Source: JBHGXV01 sp041920505
Lineage (GTDB): Bacteria; Bacillota; Bacilli; Brevibacillales; Brevibacillaceae
Reading direction: 5' to 3'
Assembly (NCBI GenBank): GCA_041920505.1
Contig: JBHGXV010000028.1
Location: forward strand, 1 to 15,814
Length of the DNA: 15,814 nt
Each line of letters begins with the position of its first letter. The first letter of the stretch is position 1. This document shows positions 1-6,233 of the stretch, piece by piece. The notes beneath the pieces were generated by a model. The model made no database searches and was not told where the DNA came from. It saw nothing but the letters and a program-made list of their open reading frames with translations. Position numbers and translations under genes: made by a program.

Positions 1-198
1 TGGCGCGATGGTTCACACGCATTAACGTAAACAAAAAGAAAAACACCCGTTTGATTACTGGATGTCCTGCGTTTTGGTTACGTTATTGGTTTGTCTCCGA
101 ACATAAATACTCCTACAATTTCGGAACTCCAACGCCGACTGCAATAAGGCCGCGCTAGCTTTTGAACGTCATGACCGACTCGTTTTTCTACTTCGATC
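1..198. other. Non-coding stretch downstream of the toxin gene
   Basis: I see no convincing gene, tRNA or terminator here. The base composition is mixed and all frames are interrupted. It lies 3' of the leftward toxin gene and may hold the outer edge of the acquired island, which cannot be located because the window ends. The tRNA-Ser 3' sequence is not duplicated here, so an attachment-site repeat is not visible in the window. Confidence 0.5.
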
Positions 199-675
199 TC
201 AGTTATATATATCTTTAATGTATTCTTTGCATTTTGTTTCTAATAATTTGAAATCACAGCAAGTATAAGCTAAAGGGTGTTCCCGATTCGAACCTATTTT
301 ATAAACTCTTTGAGCCATTTTCATAATCTTATCAACATTGCGATTACAAAATTTAATCTCGGCATTGAGTAAATCTCTATATTTTTGAGGAACAGCAGTG
401 AAATCTTTAAGTTTTATTGCTTCGTTAGGAGCTGGAAACATAAAACAAAAACGAATTGAACTTATTGCTCTCCCTTTGTCTGTTATTACAATATTTGTAC
501 TTTGTTGTTTTGTAAAAGATGATACTGGTGCAAAATAATTAAATTCATCAATCGTCAGTACAATTCCACATACGAATTTGTTATAACGATCATAAGTGAT
601 ATTTGGTATTTGTTTGTCAAAATTTTTTAAGTAATCAATATACTTTTTATCTACTTCGTAGAATCTTAATTTCAT
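199..675 (-). CDS. toxN: ToxN/AbiQ-family type III toxin endoribonuclease
   Basis: Predicted 158-residue sequence-specific endoribonuclease toxin of a type III toxin-antitoxin system. Family members cleave cellular, phage and precursor antitoxin RNA and are held inactive in a complex with small RNA repeats. Visible family features are the N-terminal MKLRFYEVDKKYIDYLK block; a basic segment ending in K33 followed by GIVL (37-40); an APVSS segment (49-53) whose serines match the T/S-S active-site pair of ToxN; RFCFMFPAP (75-83); and the C-terminal CCDFKLLE block (139-146). Length fits the family (about 150-200). The ATG at 673-675 has an AAAGGGG ribosome-binding site (681-687) with 5 nt spacing. 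Upstream, in the classical order, are a hairpin, three tandem repeats and a promoter. The gene is AT-rich, unlike the GC-rich neighbours, which suggests transfer. The family call rests on residue patterns recalled from ToxN and AbiQ plus the locus architecture. Phage defence, plasmid-type stabilisation or both are possible roles. Confidence 0.93.
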   Translation of the reverse strand: MKLRFYEVDKKYIDYLKNFDKQIPNITYDRYNKFVCGIVLTIDEFNYFAPVSSFTKQQSTNIVITDKGRAISSIRFCFMFPAPNEAIKLKDFTAVPQKYRDLLNAEIKFCNRNVDKIMKMAQRVYKIGSNREHPLAYTCCDFKLLETKCKEYIKDIYN

Positions 676-693
676 AATAGCCCCTTTAATAAA

Positions 694-722
694 GTAGAGT
701 TAGGGATTTCCCCTAACTCTAC
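694..722 (-). terminator. Hairpin terminator/attenuator between antitoxin RNA and toxin
   Basis: A perfect 12-bp inverted repeat, GTAGAGTTAGGG and its complement, with a 5-nt loop. On the transcribed strand it is followed by TTTATT. Type III loci carry such a hairpin between ToxI and toxN so that most transcripts stop after the RNA and a minority read through to make toxin. The short, interrupted T-run fits a leaky terminator. The toxin ribosome-binding site begins only 6 nt downstream. Confidence 0.88.
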
Positions 723-723
723 A

Positions 724-764
724 GCATTAAGCCTCGCACTTCTTAAAAGGTGGCGAATCACCTT
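724..764 (-). repeat. Antitoxin RNA unit 3 (last transcribed)
   Basis: A 41-nt unit identical in all bases to unit 805-845, ending one base before the intergenic hairpin. Identity of the outer units with a diverged middle unit suggests recent duplication or gene conversion, or different constraints on the middle unit. Confidence 0.9.
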
Positions 765-804
765 GCATTAAACCTCACACTTGGGAAGGGCAGTGAATCT
801 CCCT
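765..804 (-). repeat. Antitoxin RNA unit 2 (divergent)
   Basis: A 40-nt unit that differs from its two flanking copies at many positions while keeping the layout. The 5' stem changes from AAGG/CCTT to AGGG/CCCT, a compensatory base-pair change, with a further AG/CT pair and a bulged C closing the loop. The central AAGTG and the GAGG-TTTAATGC tail are retained. This pattern indicates selection on RNA structure, not protein sequence. Confidence 0.88.
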
Positions 805-845
805 GCATTAAGCCTCGCACTTCTTAAAAGGTGGCGAATCACCTT
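805..845 (-). repeat. Antitoxin RNA unit 1 (first transcribed)
   Basis: A 41-nt unit identical to the one at 724-764. In the transcript it forms a six-pair stem, AAGGTG with CACCTT, closing an ATTCGC loop, then an A-rich stretch and a GCGAGGCTTAATGC tail. The tail allows a further pairing or pseudoknot as in known ToxI units. A further 7 nt of the unit sequence (846-852) lie on its 5' side, so the array is three full units plus a fragment. Confidence 0.9.
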
Positions 846-868
846 GCATTAACTTATTCGTTAATATC

Positions 869-897
869 ATAATATGGTACAAGAAGGAATATGTCAA
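869..897 (-). promoter_or_regulatory. Vegetative promoter of the toxIN locus
   Basis: On the minus strand a perfect TTGACA -35 box (892-897) is followed after exactly 17 bp by TATTAT (869-874), five of six matches to the -10 consensus. This is the strongest housekeeping-type promoter in the window, as expected for a module whose RNA antitoxin must be made constantly and abundantly. Transcription would begin near 862, just before the first antitoxin unit. Confidence 0.88.
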
Positions 898-1186
898 CAC
901 TTCACCCCACATTCCTCAGCGCATTCGAGTGAGTGATATTCTAACCGTCGATTCGCGTCGTAACGCGGCTCTTACGTTTACGCTCCGTCATAACAAAAAA
1001 TCGCCTCCCGTTACACCCTTTCGCAGCATAACGTTGGAGACGATTTCGCGGTGGAACTATAACGTTCTCCGAAAAACACCGTAAATAACACCGAGAAAAT
1101 AGGCAAAATACGTTAGGGTCCCGATCATTATTCTCGGTTGCCTGAACGCTCACCAAACGCCGATTTCTCGGAACGATTTCGCAATA
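898..1186. other. Gene-free spacer between toxIN and tRNA-Ser
   Basis: I find no credible gene here. The longest open frame (941-1156, minus, TTG start) has no ribosome-binding site. Structure that can be seen: an 8-base direct repeat ATAACGTT (1028-1035 and 1059-1066), a 9-base direct repeat CGATTTCGC (1041-1049 and 1174-1182), and a small hairpin CGCGT-CGTA-ACGCG (954-967). It may be a decayed or dispersed intergenic element, or part of the acquired island. Confidence 0.45.
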
Positions 1187-1275
1187 TGGCGGAGGGAGAG
1201 GGATTCGAACCCCCGTGGGCTTGCGCCCTAACGGTTTTCAAGACCGCCCCGTTATGACCACTTCGGTATCCCTCC
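1187..1275 (-). tRNA. tRNA-Ser (anticodon TGA)
   Basis: An 89-nt serine tRNA with encoded CCA. The acceptor stem GGAGGGA/TCCCTCC is perfect, the long variable arm contains AGGGCGCAAGCCC, the anticodon loop is CTTGAAA with TGA, and the T-loop is TTCGAAT. It stands alone, is read leftward, and its 3' end faces the toxin-antitoxin island, a usual arrangement for integration next to a tRNA gene. Confidence 0.97.
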
Positions 1276-1288
1276 ATGAACACGTTTC

Positions 1289-1317
1289 AGTATAACATAA
1301 GAGCATGTACTATGCAA
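1289..1317 (-). promoter_or_regulatory. Probable tRNA-Ser promoter
   Basis: On the minus strand TATACT (1289-1294) is preceded by TG one base upstream, an extended -10 element, and by TTGCAT (1312-1317) at a 17-bp spacing. Position, about 13 bp upstream of the mature tRNA 5' end, supports it. The -35 match is weak beyond TTG. Confidence 0.65.
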
Positions 1318-1339
1318 GAGGATCTTTGGGCATATGAGG

Positions 1340-1370
1340 AAAAATCCGGCGCACAACGGGGCGCGCCGGA
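1340..1370 (-). terminator. Rho-independent terminator of the catabolic operon
   Basis: An 8-bp GC-rich stem TCCGGCGC/GCGCCGGA with a 10-nt loop is followed on the minus strand by TTTTT. It sits about 50 nt after the stop codon of the aldehyde dehydrogenase gene and ends the leftward six-gene operon before the tRNA-Ser promoter. Confidence 0.88.
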
Positions 1371-1422
1371 CATGGGATCGCATAACGAAGAAATGCCGAA
1401 AAACGGGTGAAAGCCGTACACA

Positions 1423-2841
1423 TCAGCGTTTGAACGCCACCAGCTTCAGTTCGGTCAACTCTTCGATCGCGTATTTGATCCCTTCGCGTCCCATCCCGCT
1501 CTCCTTGACGCCGCCGTAGGGCATGTGGTCGACGCGGAAGGTGGGGATGTCGTTGATCATCACGCCGCCGACGTGCAGTTCGTCGGCCGCCTGCAGGGCG
1601 AGCCGCAGGTCGTTGGTGTAGATGCCGGCTTGCAGGCCGTAGCGGGAATCGTTAACGCGGGCGATCGCCTCTTCGACGGACGAGACCGGATTGATCAGCA
1701 CGACCGGACCGAACACTTCCTGGCAGGAGACTTTGGCGTCCGGTGCCACACCGGTCAGCACGGTGGGCAACAGCACGCGCCCTTCGACCGTACCGCCGCA
1801 GACGACACGAGCTCCCCGCTCTTTGGCCTCGTCGATCCAGGCCAGCGCGCGCTCCGTCTCTTTCGGGTTGATCATCGCCGAAAAATCGGTCTCCTCCAAA
1901 AGCGGATCGCCGCCGCGCAGTTTGCGCGTTTCGTCAACGAACGCCTCCAAAAACGGCTGGTACAGCTCTTCGACGACGTAAATGCGCTGCACCGAGATGC
2001 ACACCTGGCCGGAGTAGGCGAACGCGCCGAAAACGCAGCGCGGCACCACGTCGGCGAGATTGACGCCCCGGTCGACGATCACCGCTGAGTTGGAGCCAAG
2101 CTCCAGGGTAACCCGCTTCAGCCCGGCGCGGTTACGGATGGCGATGCCCACCGCCGGACTGCCGGTAAAGGTAATCGCCTTGACGCGCGGATCGTCCACG
2201 AGCCGGTTCCCGACCGTGCCGCCGCTGCCGGTGACGACGTTGAGCGCTCCTGCGGGCACCCCCGCCTCCTCGGCGATCTTTGCGAGGAAAAAGGCGGACA
2301 GCGGCGTTTGCGACGCCGGTTTGAGCACGACCGTGTTGCCCGCGGCAAGCGCCGGGCCCACCTTGTGCGCCACCAGGTTCATCGGGAAGTTGAACGGGGT
2401 GATCGCGCCGACGACCCCGAGCGGTTCGCGAACCGTATAGGCAACGCGCCCCTCGCCGCCGGGAGCGGCGTCAAGCGGCAAGGTCTCGCCGTGAATCCGC
2501 TTCGCTTCTTCGGCGGCAAACCGGTACGTCTGCACCGTGCGCGCCACCTCGCCGCGCGCCGTTTTGATCGGCTTGCCCGCCTCCAGCGCAATGATCCGCG
2601 CCGCCTCTTCGCTGCGGGCGGCGATCAGGTCGGAAATTTTTTGCAACAGGGTCGCCCGCTGGTGGGCGGGCATGCGGCGCATCACCAATGCCGCCTGTTC
2701 GGCGGCGGCGATCGCCCGATCCACCATCGCCGCGTCGGCCAACGGGATCTCGGCGATCACCTCTCCACTGTGCGGGGCGTACAGCGGAGCGTAGGCCGTT
2801 CCTTCCACCCAGACACCGTCAATAAAACACCTCTTTTTCAT
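1423..2841 (-). CDS. NAD(P)-dependent aldehyde dehydrogenase, last gene of operon
   Basis: A 472-residue cytosolic enzyme of the aldehyde dehydrogenase superfamily, oxidising an aldehyde to its acid. Visible residues are N151 (PFNFP), cofactor-binding K174 (LKPAS), the FTGSP turn (225-229), general base E247 (LELGS) and catalytic C281 (SGQVCISVQR). Being 27 nt downstream of gabT, its simplest substrate is succinate semialdehyde made from 4-aminobutyrate. However, canonical succinate-semialdehyde dehydrogenases carry a GQ-C-CANR motif, whereas CISVQR is typical of the lactaldehyde/phosphonoacetaldehyde/GapN-like branch. The superfamily is certain and the substrate is inference. The ATG at 2839-2841 has a GGAGGAGAG site at suitable distance. 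It may serve as GabD or act on another amino-aldehyde of the pathway. Confidence 0.93.
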   Translation of the reverse strand: MKKRCFIDGVWVEGTAYAPLYAPHSGEVIAEIPLADAAMVDRAIAAAEQAALVMRRMPAHQRATLLQKISDLIAARSEEAARIIALEAGKPIKTARGEVARTVQTYRFAAEEAKRIHGETLPLDAAPGGEGRVAYTVREPLGVVGAITPFNFPMNLVAHKVGPALAAGNTVVLKPASQTPLSAFFLAKIAEEAGVPAGALNVVTGSGGTVGNRLVDDPRVKAITFTGSPAVGIAIRNRAGLKRVTLELGSNSAVIVDRGVNLADVVPRCVFGAFAYSGQVCISVQRIYVVEELYQPFLEAFVDETRKLRGGDPLLEETDFSAMINPKETERALAWIDEAKERGARVVCGGTVEGRVLLPTVLTGVAPDAKVSCQEVFGPVVLINPVSSVEEAIARVNDSRYGLQAGIYTNDLRLALQAADELHVGGVMINDIPTFRVDHMPYGGVKESGMGREGIKYAIEELTELKLVAFKR

Positions 2842-2868
2842 CTTCTTCTCTCCTCCGTTAGCCGTCTG

Positions 2869-4218
2869 TTACCGGCAGTGTTCTTCCAACACATTCTCCA
2901 TCACGACCAGACCTTCCTCCAACTGCTCGTCAGTGATGACCAGCGGGCACAAGATCCGGATGACGTTGCTGTACAGTCCGGCGGAGAGAACCACCAGGCC
3001 GCGCCGGTTGCAGGCCTGCACAATCTGCGCGGTCAGGTCTTTGTCCGGCTGTTTGCTTGCCTTGTCCTTGACCAGTTCCATCGCGCACATCGCGCCCAGT
3101 CCGCGCACGTCACCCACCTGCGGAAAACGCTCCTGGAACTGTTTGAACCGGGCGATGATTTTTTCGCCGATGATCCGGCCGCGCTCCGGCAGGTTTTGCT
3201 TTTCCATCATCTCGATCACTTTCAGGGCGGCAACACAGCCGAGCGGACTGCCGCCGTAGGTGCCGCCAATCTCGCCGGGATTGGGCGCGTCCATGATCTC
3301 GGCACGGCCGGTGACGGCGCTGATCGGCAGACCGGCGGCAATCGACTTGGACATGACGATCAGATCGGGCACCACGCCGAAGTGCTCCACGGCAAACATC
3401 TTGCCGGTGCGGCCGAAGCCGGTCTGCACCTCATCGGCGATAAACAGGATGCCGTGTTGCTCGCAGATGCGCTTGACGCCCTGGACGAACCGCTTGGACG
3501 GCACCACGAAACCACCCTCTCCCTGCACCGGCTCCATGATCACCGCCGCCACCTCGTCTGCGGCCACTTCGCCCAGGAAAAAGTCCTCAAACCGGCGCAG
3601 CGCCATGTCGTCCACTTCATCGGGCGTGGCGCCGTAGGGAGCGCGGTAGTAGTAAGGGTAGCTCATCTTGTACACTTCAGGCGCGAACGGCCCGAACTGG
3701 TATTTGTACGGCCGCACCTTGCTGGTCAGGGTCATCGCCAACAGCGTTCGCCCGTGGTAGCCGCGTTCAAACGAGATGATCGCTTTGCGGCCGGTGAATT
3801 TGCGGGCGATTTTGATCGCGTTTTCCACCGCCTCCGCGCCGCTGTTGAGGAAAAACGTCTTTTTCGTGTGATCGCCCGGCGTGATCCGGTTGAGCGTCTC
3901 CGCCAGTTGGACGTACGGTTCGTACATCATCACGTGAAAACAGGTGTGGATGTATTGTTCCACCTGCTCTTTCAAGGCCTCGACCACGGCGGGCGGACAG
4001 TGACCGGCGTTCATCGAGCCGATCGCCCCGGCGAAGTCGATGAACGTGTTGCCGTCCACGTCGGTCAAGAGCGCCCCGTCCGCCTTCACCACAAACGTCG
4101 GGGCGGTGTTGAACGGCCCGCGCGGCACGTTGGCTTCCTTTCGCGCCAAAAGTTCCTGCGCTTTCGGGCCGGGTACCGCCGTTTTCAATTGAATGTACTT
4201 CGTGGTCAACGGTTTCAT
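2869..4218 (-). CDS. gabT: 4-aminobutyrate aminotransferase (GabT-like)
   Basis: A 449-residue class III PLP-dependent aminotransferase, predicted to convert 4-aminobutyrate and 2-oxoglutarate to succinate semialdehyde and glutamate. Visible features are an NSGAEA cofactor-phosphate motif (125-130), FIADEVQTGFGR with D262, and the PLP lysine K291 (MSKSIAAG), with full family length. The ATG (4216-4218) overlaps the TGA of the upstream deacylase as ATGA and is preceded by GGGGGAG 7 nt away. This overlap fixes the start, although the frame stays open further upstream. Its coupling to yodQ and to the aldehyde dehydrogenase supports the 4-aminobutyrate role. Class III enzymes vary in substrate, so other omega-amino acids remain possible. 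Confidence 0.93.
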   Translation of the reverse strand: MKPLTTKYIQLKTAVPGPKAQELLARKEANVPRGPFNTAPTFVVKADGALLTDVDGNTFIDFAGAIGSMNAGHCPPAVVEALKEQVEQYIHTCFHVMMYEPYVQLAETLNRITPGDHTKKTFFLNSGAEAVENAIKIARKFTGRKAIISFERGYHGRTLLAMTLTSKVRPYKYQFGPFAPEVYKMSYPYYYRAPYGATPDEVDDMALRRFEDFFLGEVAADEVAAVIMEPVQGEGGFVVPSKRFVQGVKRICEQHGILFIADEVQTGFGRTGKMFAVEHFGVVPDLIVMSKSIAAGLPISAVTGRAEIMDAPNPGEIGGTYGGSPLGCVAALKVIEMMEKQNLPERGRIIGEKIIARFKQFQERFPQVGDVRGLGAMCAMELVKDKASKQPDKDLTAQIVQACNRRGLVVLSAGLYSNVIRILCPLVITDEQLEEGLVVMENVLEEHCR

Positions 4219-5522
4219 CGTGTCACTCCCCCTCTTTCGTTTTCGTCCGCCAGCCCGCACCACTCGATCAGTGTCAGGGCAAACACTTCCGCGCAGGCAA
4301 ACACGGCGTCCAATTCGATGTATTCGTTCGGAAAATGGGCCACCTGGGTGACGCCCGGGCCAAACACAATCGCCGGGGTGTCGGCCAGTTTGGTCAAGAG
4401 CCCGCCGTCCGTTCCCCACGGCGACGCCTCCACCACGGGTTCCTGGCCGAACACCGCGCGGTACGACCGGGAGAGAACTGCCATCAGCGGATGGTCATGC
4501 GCCACCGCTCCCGGCACCCAGCGCGCCCCGAACCACTCGATCTCTACCGGGTGTTCGGCGAACCACGGGTCTTCCTCCGCCAACGCGGCCAGGGCCTGCT
4601 CCATCTCCCGCTTGGCGTCGTCCATCTCTTCGCCGGGCGCGACGCCCATGCGTCCTTCCAGTTTGACCAGATCGGCCACCGACGACGGCCATTTGCCGCC
4701 TTCGATCACCCCGATATTGATCGGGATCGGAATCGGCAGCCTGGCGTACAGCGGGTCGTCGATCCGCTCGTTGCGCCGCCGCTCCAGCCGGGTGATAGCG
4801 TCCACCACGCGCATGCTTTTCTCGATGGCGCTCACCCCTTCGTAGCGCGTCCCGCCGTGGGCGGAACGTCCTTTGACCAACAACCTGAACCACATCGACC
4901 CTTGCTGTTTGGGAAAGATTTTCAGGTTGGTCGGCTCCGGCACCAGCGCCGCGTCCGCCTTGTAGCCGCGCAAAATGGCCGAAAGCGTCCCGGCGCCGCC
5001 GCTCTCCTCCTCCACCACGCTTTGAAAGATCACGTCCCCCTTGAGGCGCGCGCCCAACGCCTGCAAGATCTGAATCGCCAACAGGGCGGCGAGGTTGCCT
5101 CCCTTCATGTCGGTCGCGCCCCGGCCGTAGAGCTTGCCGTCCACAATCGCGCCGCTGAACGGATCATGCGTCCACTGCGACTCGTCTCCGGCGGGCACGA
5201 CGTCAACGTGTCCGTTGAGGATGATCGAGCGGCCGCCGCCCGTCCCCCGCAAGACGCCGACGACATTGGGGCTGTTCTCGAACGTGTCGCGCGGCGAGAC
5301 GAAGTACGGATGCCGCTTCAACTCTTCGCCGTCCATCACCCACAGGTCGACCTCAAGCCCCATCTGGCACAGGTAACGCGCGATGCTCTCCTGGATCGAG
5401 CGTTCGTTGCCCTGCACGCTTCGTTCGCGGACCCACGCCTGCAACAGTTCCGTCGCGGTCTTTCGTTCTTTGGCAATTTGCGCGCGAATTCGCTCCTGCC
5501 ACTGCGCTCGTGTGCTTGTCAC
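4215..5522 (-). CDS. yodQ: M20-family deacylase/peptidase (YodQ-like)
   Basis: A 435-residue zinc-dependent hydrolase of the M20/ArgE/DapE/ACY1 family, which removes acyl groups from amino acids. Metal and catalytic residues are visible: H105 and D107 (GHVDVVPAGD), bridging D138 (GRGATDMKGG), the E171-E172 pair, E196 (PEPT) and H396 (AHFPNE). A dimerisation-domain signature GRSAHGG lies at 218-224. The start is GTG at 5520-5522 with AGGAGGG 7 nt upstream; a nearby ATG is out of frame and hits TGA at once. The family includes B. subtilis YodQ, encoded with yodP, yodR, yodS and yodT. Here it would remove the acetyl group added by YodP, giving 4-aminobutyrate for GabT. That substrate is inferred from gene order. 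Confidence 0.9.
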   Translation of the reverse strand: MTSTRAQWQERIRAQIAKERKTATELLQAWVRERSVQGNERSIQESIARYLCQMGLEVDLWVMDGEELKRHPYFVSPRDTFENSPNVVGVLRGTGGGRSIILNGHVDVVPAGDESQWTHDPFSGAIVDGKLYGRGATDMKGGNLAALLAIQILQALGARLKGDVIFQSVVEEESGGAGTLSAILRGYKADAALVPEPTNLKIFPKQQGSMWFRLLVKGRSAHGGTRYEGVSAIEKSMRVVDAITRLERRRNERIDDPLYARLPIPIPINIGVIEGGKWPSSVADLVKLEGRMGVAPGEEMDDAKREMEQALAALAEEDPWFAEHPVEIEWFGARWVPGAVAHDHPLMAVLSRSYRAVFGQEPVVEASPWGTDGGLLTKLADTPAIVFGPGVTQVAHFPNEYIELDAVFACAEVFALTLIEWCGLADENERGGVTR

Positions 5523-5555
5523 ATCCGTTCCCTCCTTTTGCCGATAGGTGGGCCT

Positions 5556-6233
5556 TTATCGGAAAACGCCCACGTCTCTGTCGATCTTCAACTCCGCTTC
5601 GGTGGCGCTGATCACGTCGCCGATCGAGTACGGATCCATCACTTCCCTAAGGTACAACCCGCCCGGCGTCACCTCCATTACCGCCATGTCGGTGATGATC
5701 AGGTCGGCGGCGCTCCTGGCCGTCAACGGCAGGCTGCACTCCCGGACGATCTTGGAGCGGCCGTTTTTGTCCAGATGGGTCGTTAGCACCATCACTTTTT
5801 TCGCCTTTTGCGCCAGCTCCATCGCCCCGCCCATGCCCGGCACGCGCTTGCCCGGGACGATCCAGTTGGCGATGTCGCCCGTCTGGCTCACTTCCAGCAC
5901 CCCAAGGATGGTCATGTCCAACAGGCCGCGGCGGATGATCGCAAACGCGGTCGCGCTGTCAAAAAACGAAGCGCCGCGCACCAGCGTGACCGGAAATCCG
6001 CCCGCATTGCACAACATCGGGTTTTCTTCTCCCTTGGCCGGGCTCGGGCCGGTGCCGAGAATGCCGTTTTCGGCGTGAAACAGCACCTGTTTGTCCGGCG
6101 GGATAAAGTCGGCCACCAGTGTGGGGATGCCGATGCCCAGATTGATGATCATCCCGTCCTGAATCTCCAGCGCGGCGCGACGGGCGATCCGTTCGCGGTA
6201 GCTTTCCGTTTGCGTCATGTCTCCCATGCCCAT
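5556..6233 (-). CDS. yodR: 3-oxoacid CoA-transferase subunit B (YodR/AtoA-like)
   Basis: A 225-residue beta subunit of a family I CoA-transferase, carrying the catalytic glutamate. It moves CoA between a donor acyl-CoA and a carboxylic acid. The catalytic ENG motif (HAENGILG, E55), the GIGIPT segment (33-38) and PGMGGAMEL (131-139) are visible, and length fits. Three in-frame ATGs lie close together (codons 1, 3 and 6). The first has a GGGGGTGA site about 7 nt upstream. Codon 6 would overlap the upstream stop as ATGA but lacks good spacing. The overlap with subunit A (19 nt from the chosen start) indicates translational coupling. The specific acid is unknown; a 3-oxo acid or acetamido-acid in beta-lysine breakdown is likely. 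Confidence 0.92.
   Translation of the reverse strand: MGMGDMTQTESYRERIARRAALEIQDGMIINLGIGIPTLVADFIPPDKQVLFHAENGILGTGPSPAKGEENPMLCNAGGFPVTLVRGASFFDSATAFAIIRRGLLDMTILGVLEVSQTGDIANWIVPGKRVPGMGGAMELAQKAKKVMVLTTHLDKNGRSKIVRECSLPLTARSAADLIITDMAVMEVTPGGLYLREVMDPYSIGDVISATEAELKIDRDVGVFR

Larger units (their letters stand above)
694..862 (-). ncRNA. toxI: ToxI-type antitoxin RNA precursor (three tandem units)
   Basis: Predicted antitoxin transcript of the type III module. It would start near 862, seven bases after the -10 box, and run leftward through three 40-41 nt units (845-724) to the hairpin at 722-694. Known ToxI RNAs are tandem repeats of about 34-36 nt that the cognate toxin cuts into single pseudoknotted units, which then bind and inhibit it. 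The unit begins AAGGTGATTCGCCACCTT and continues with AAGTGCGAGG. This resembles, from memory, the Pectobacterium ToxI repeat (AGGTGATTTGCTACCTTTAAGTGC). The RNA precedes toxN on the same strand and should be in large excess over toxin mRNA because of the intervening terminator. The ends are inferred, not mapped. Confidence 0.9.

Noticed and set aside
724..852. The tandem repeats as a CRISPR array
   Set aside because: The units are directly adjacent with no spacers, and no cas genes are present. The type III antitoxin RNA explains them fully.
808..912. A 34-codon minus-strand frame starting MWGEV and ending KKCEA, plus 13-codon frames in the repeat units joined by TAATG stop-start overlaps with GAGG upstream
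   Set aside because: The frame contains the promoter itself and the antitoxin RNA unit. The repeats vary in a way that preserves stems, not codons: the middle unit changes frame length and sequence. The GAGG-like sites are part of the RNA repeat.
941..1156. A 71-codon minus-strand open frame with a basic C-terminus
   Set aside because: It has a TTG start, no ribosome-binding site and no family resemblance I can name. Treated as non-coding spacer.
2308..4845. A long plus-strand open frame of 845 codons
   Set aside because: It is antisense to the aldehyde dehydrogenase, gabT and yodQ genes. It is histidine/arginine-rich low-complexity translation typical of the opposite strand of GC-rich genes, without start signals or motifs.
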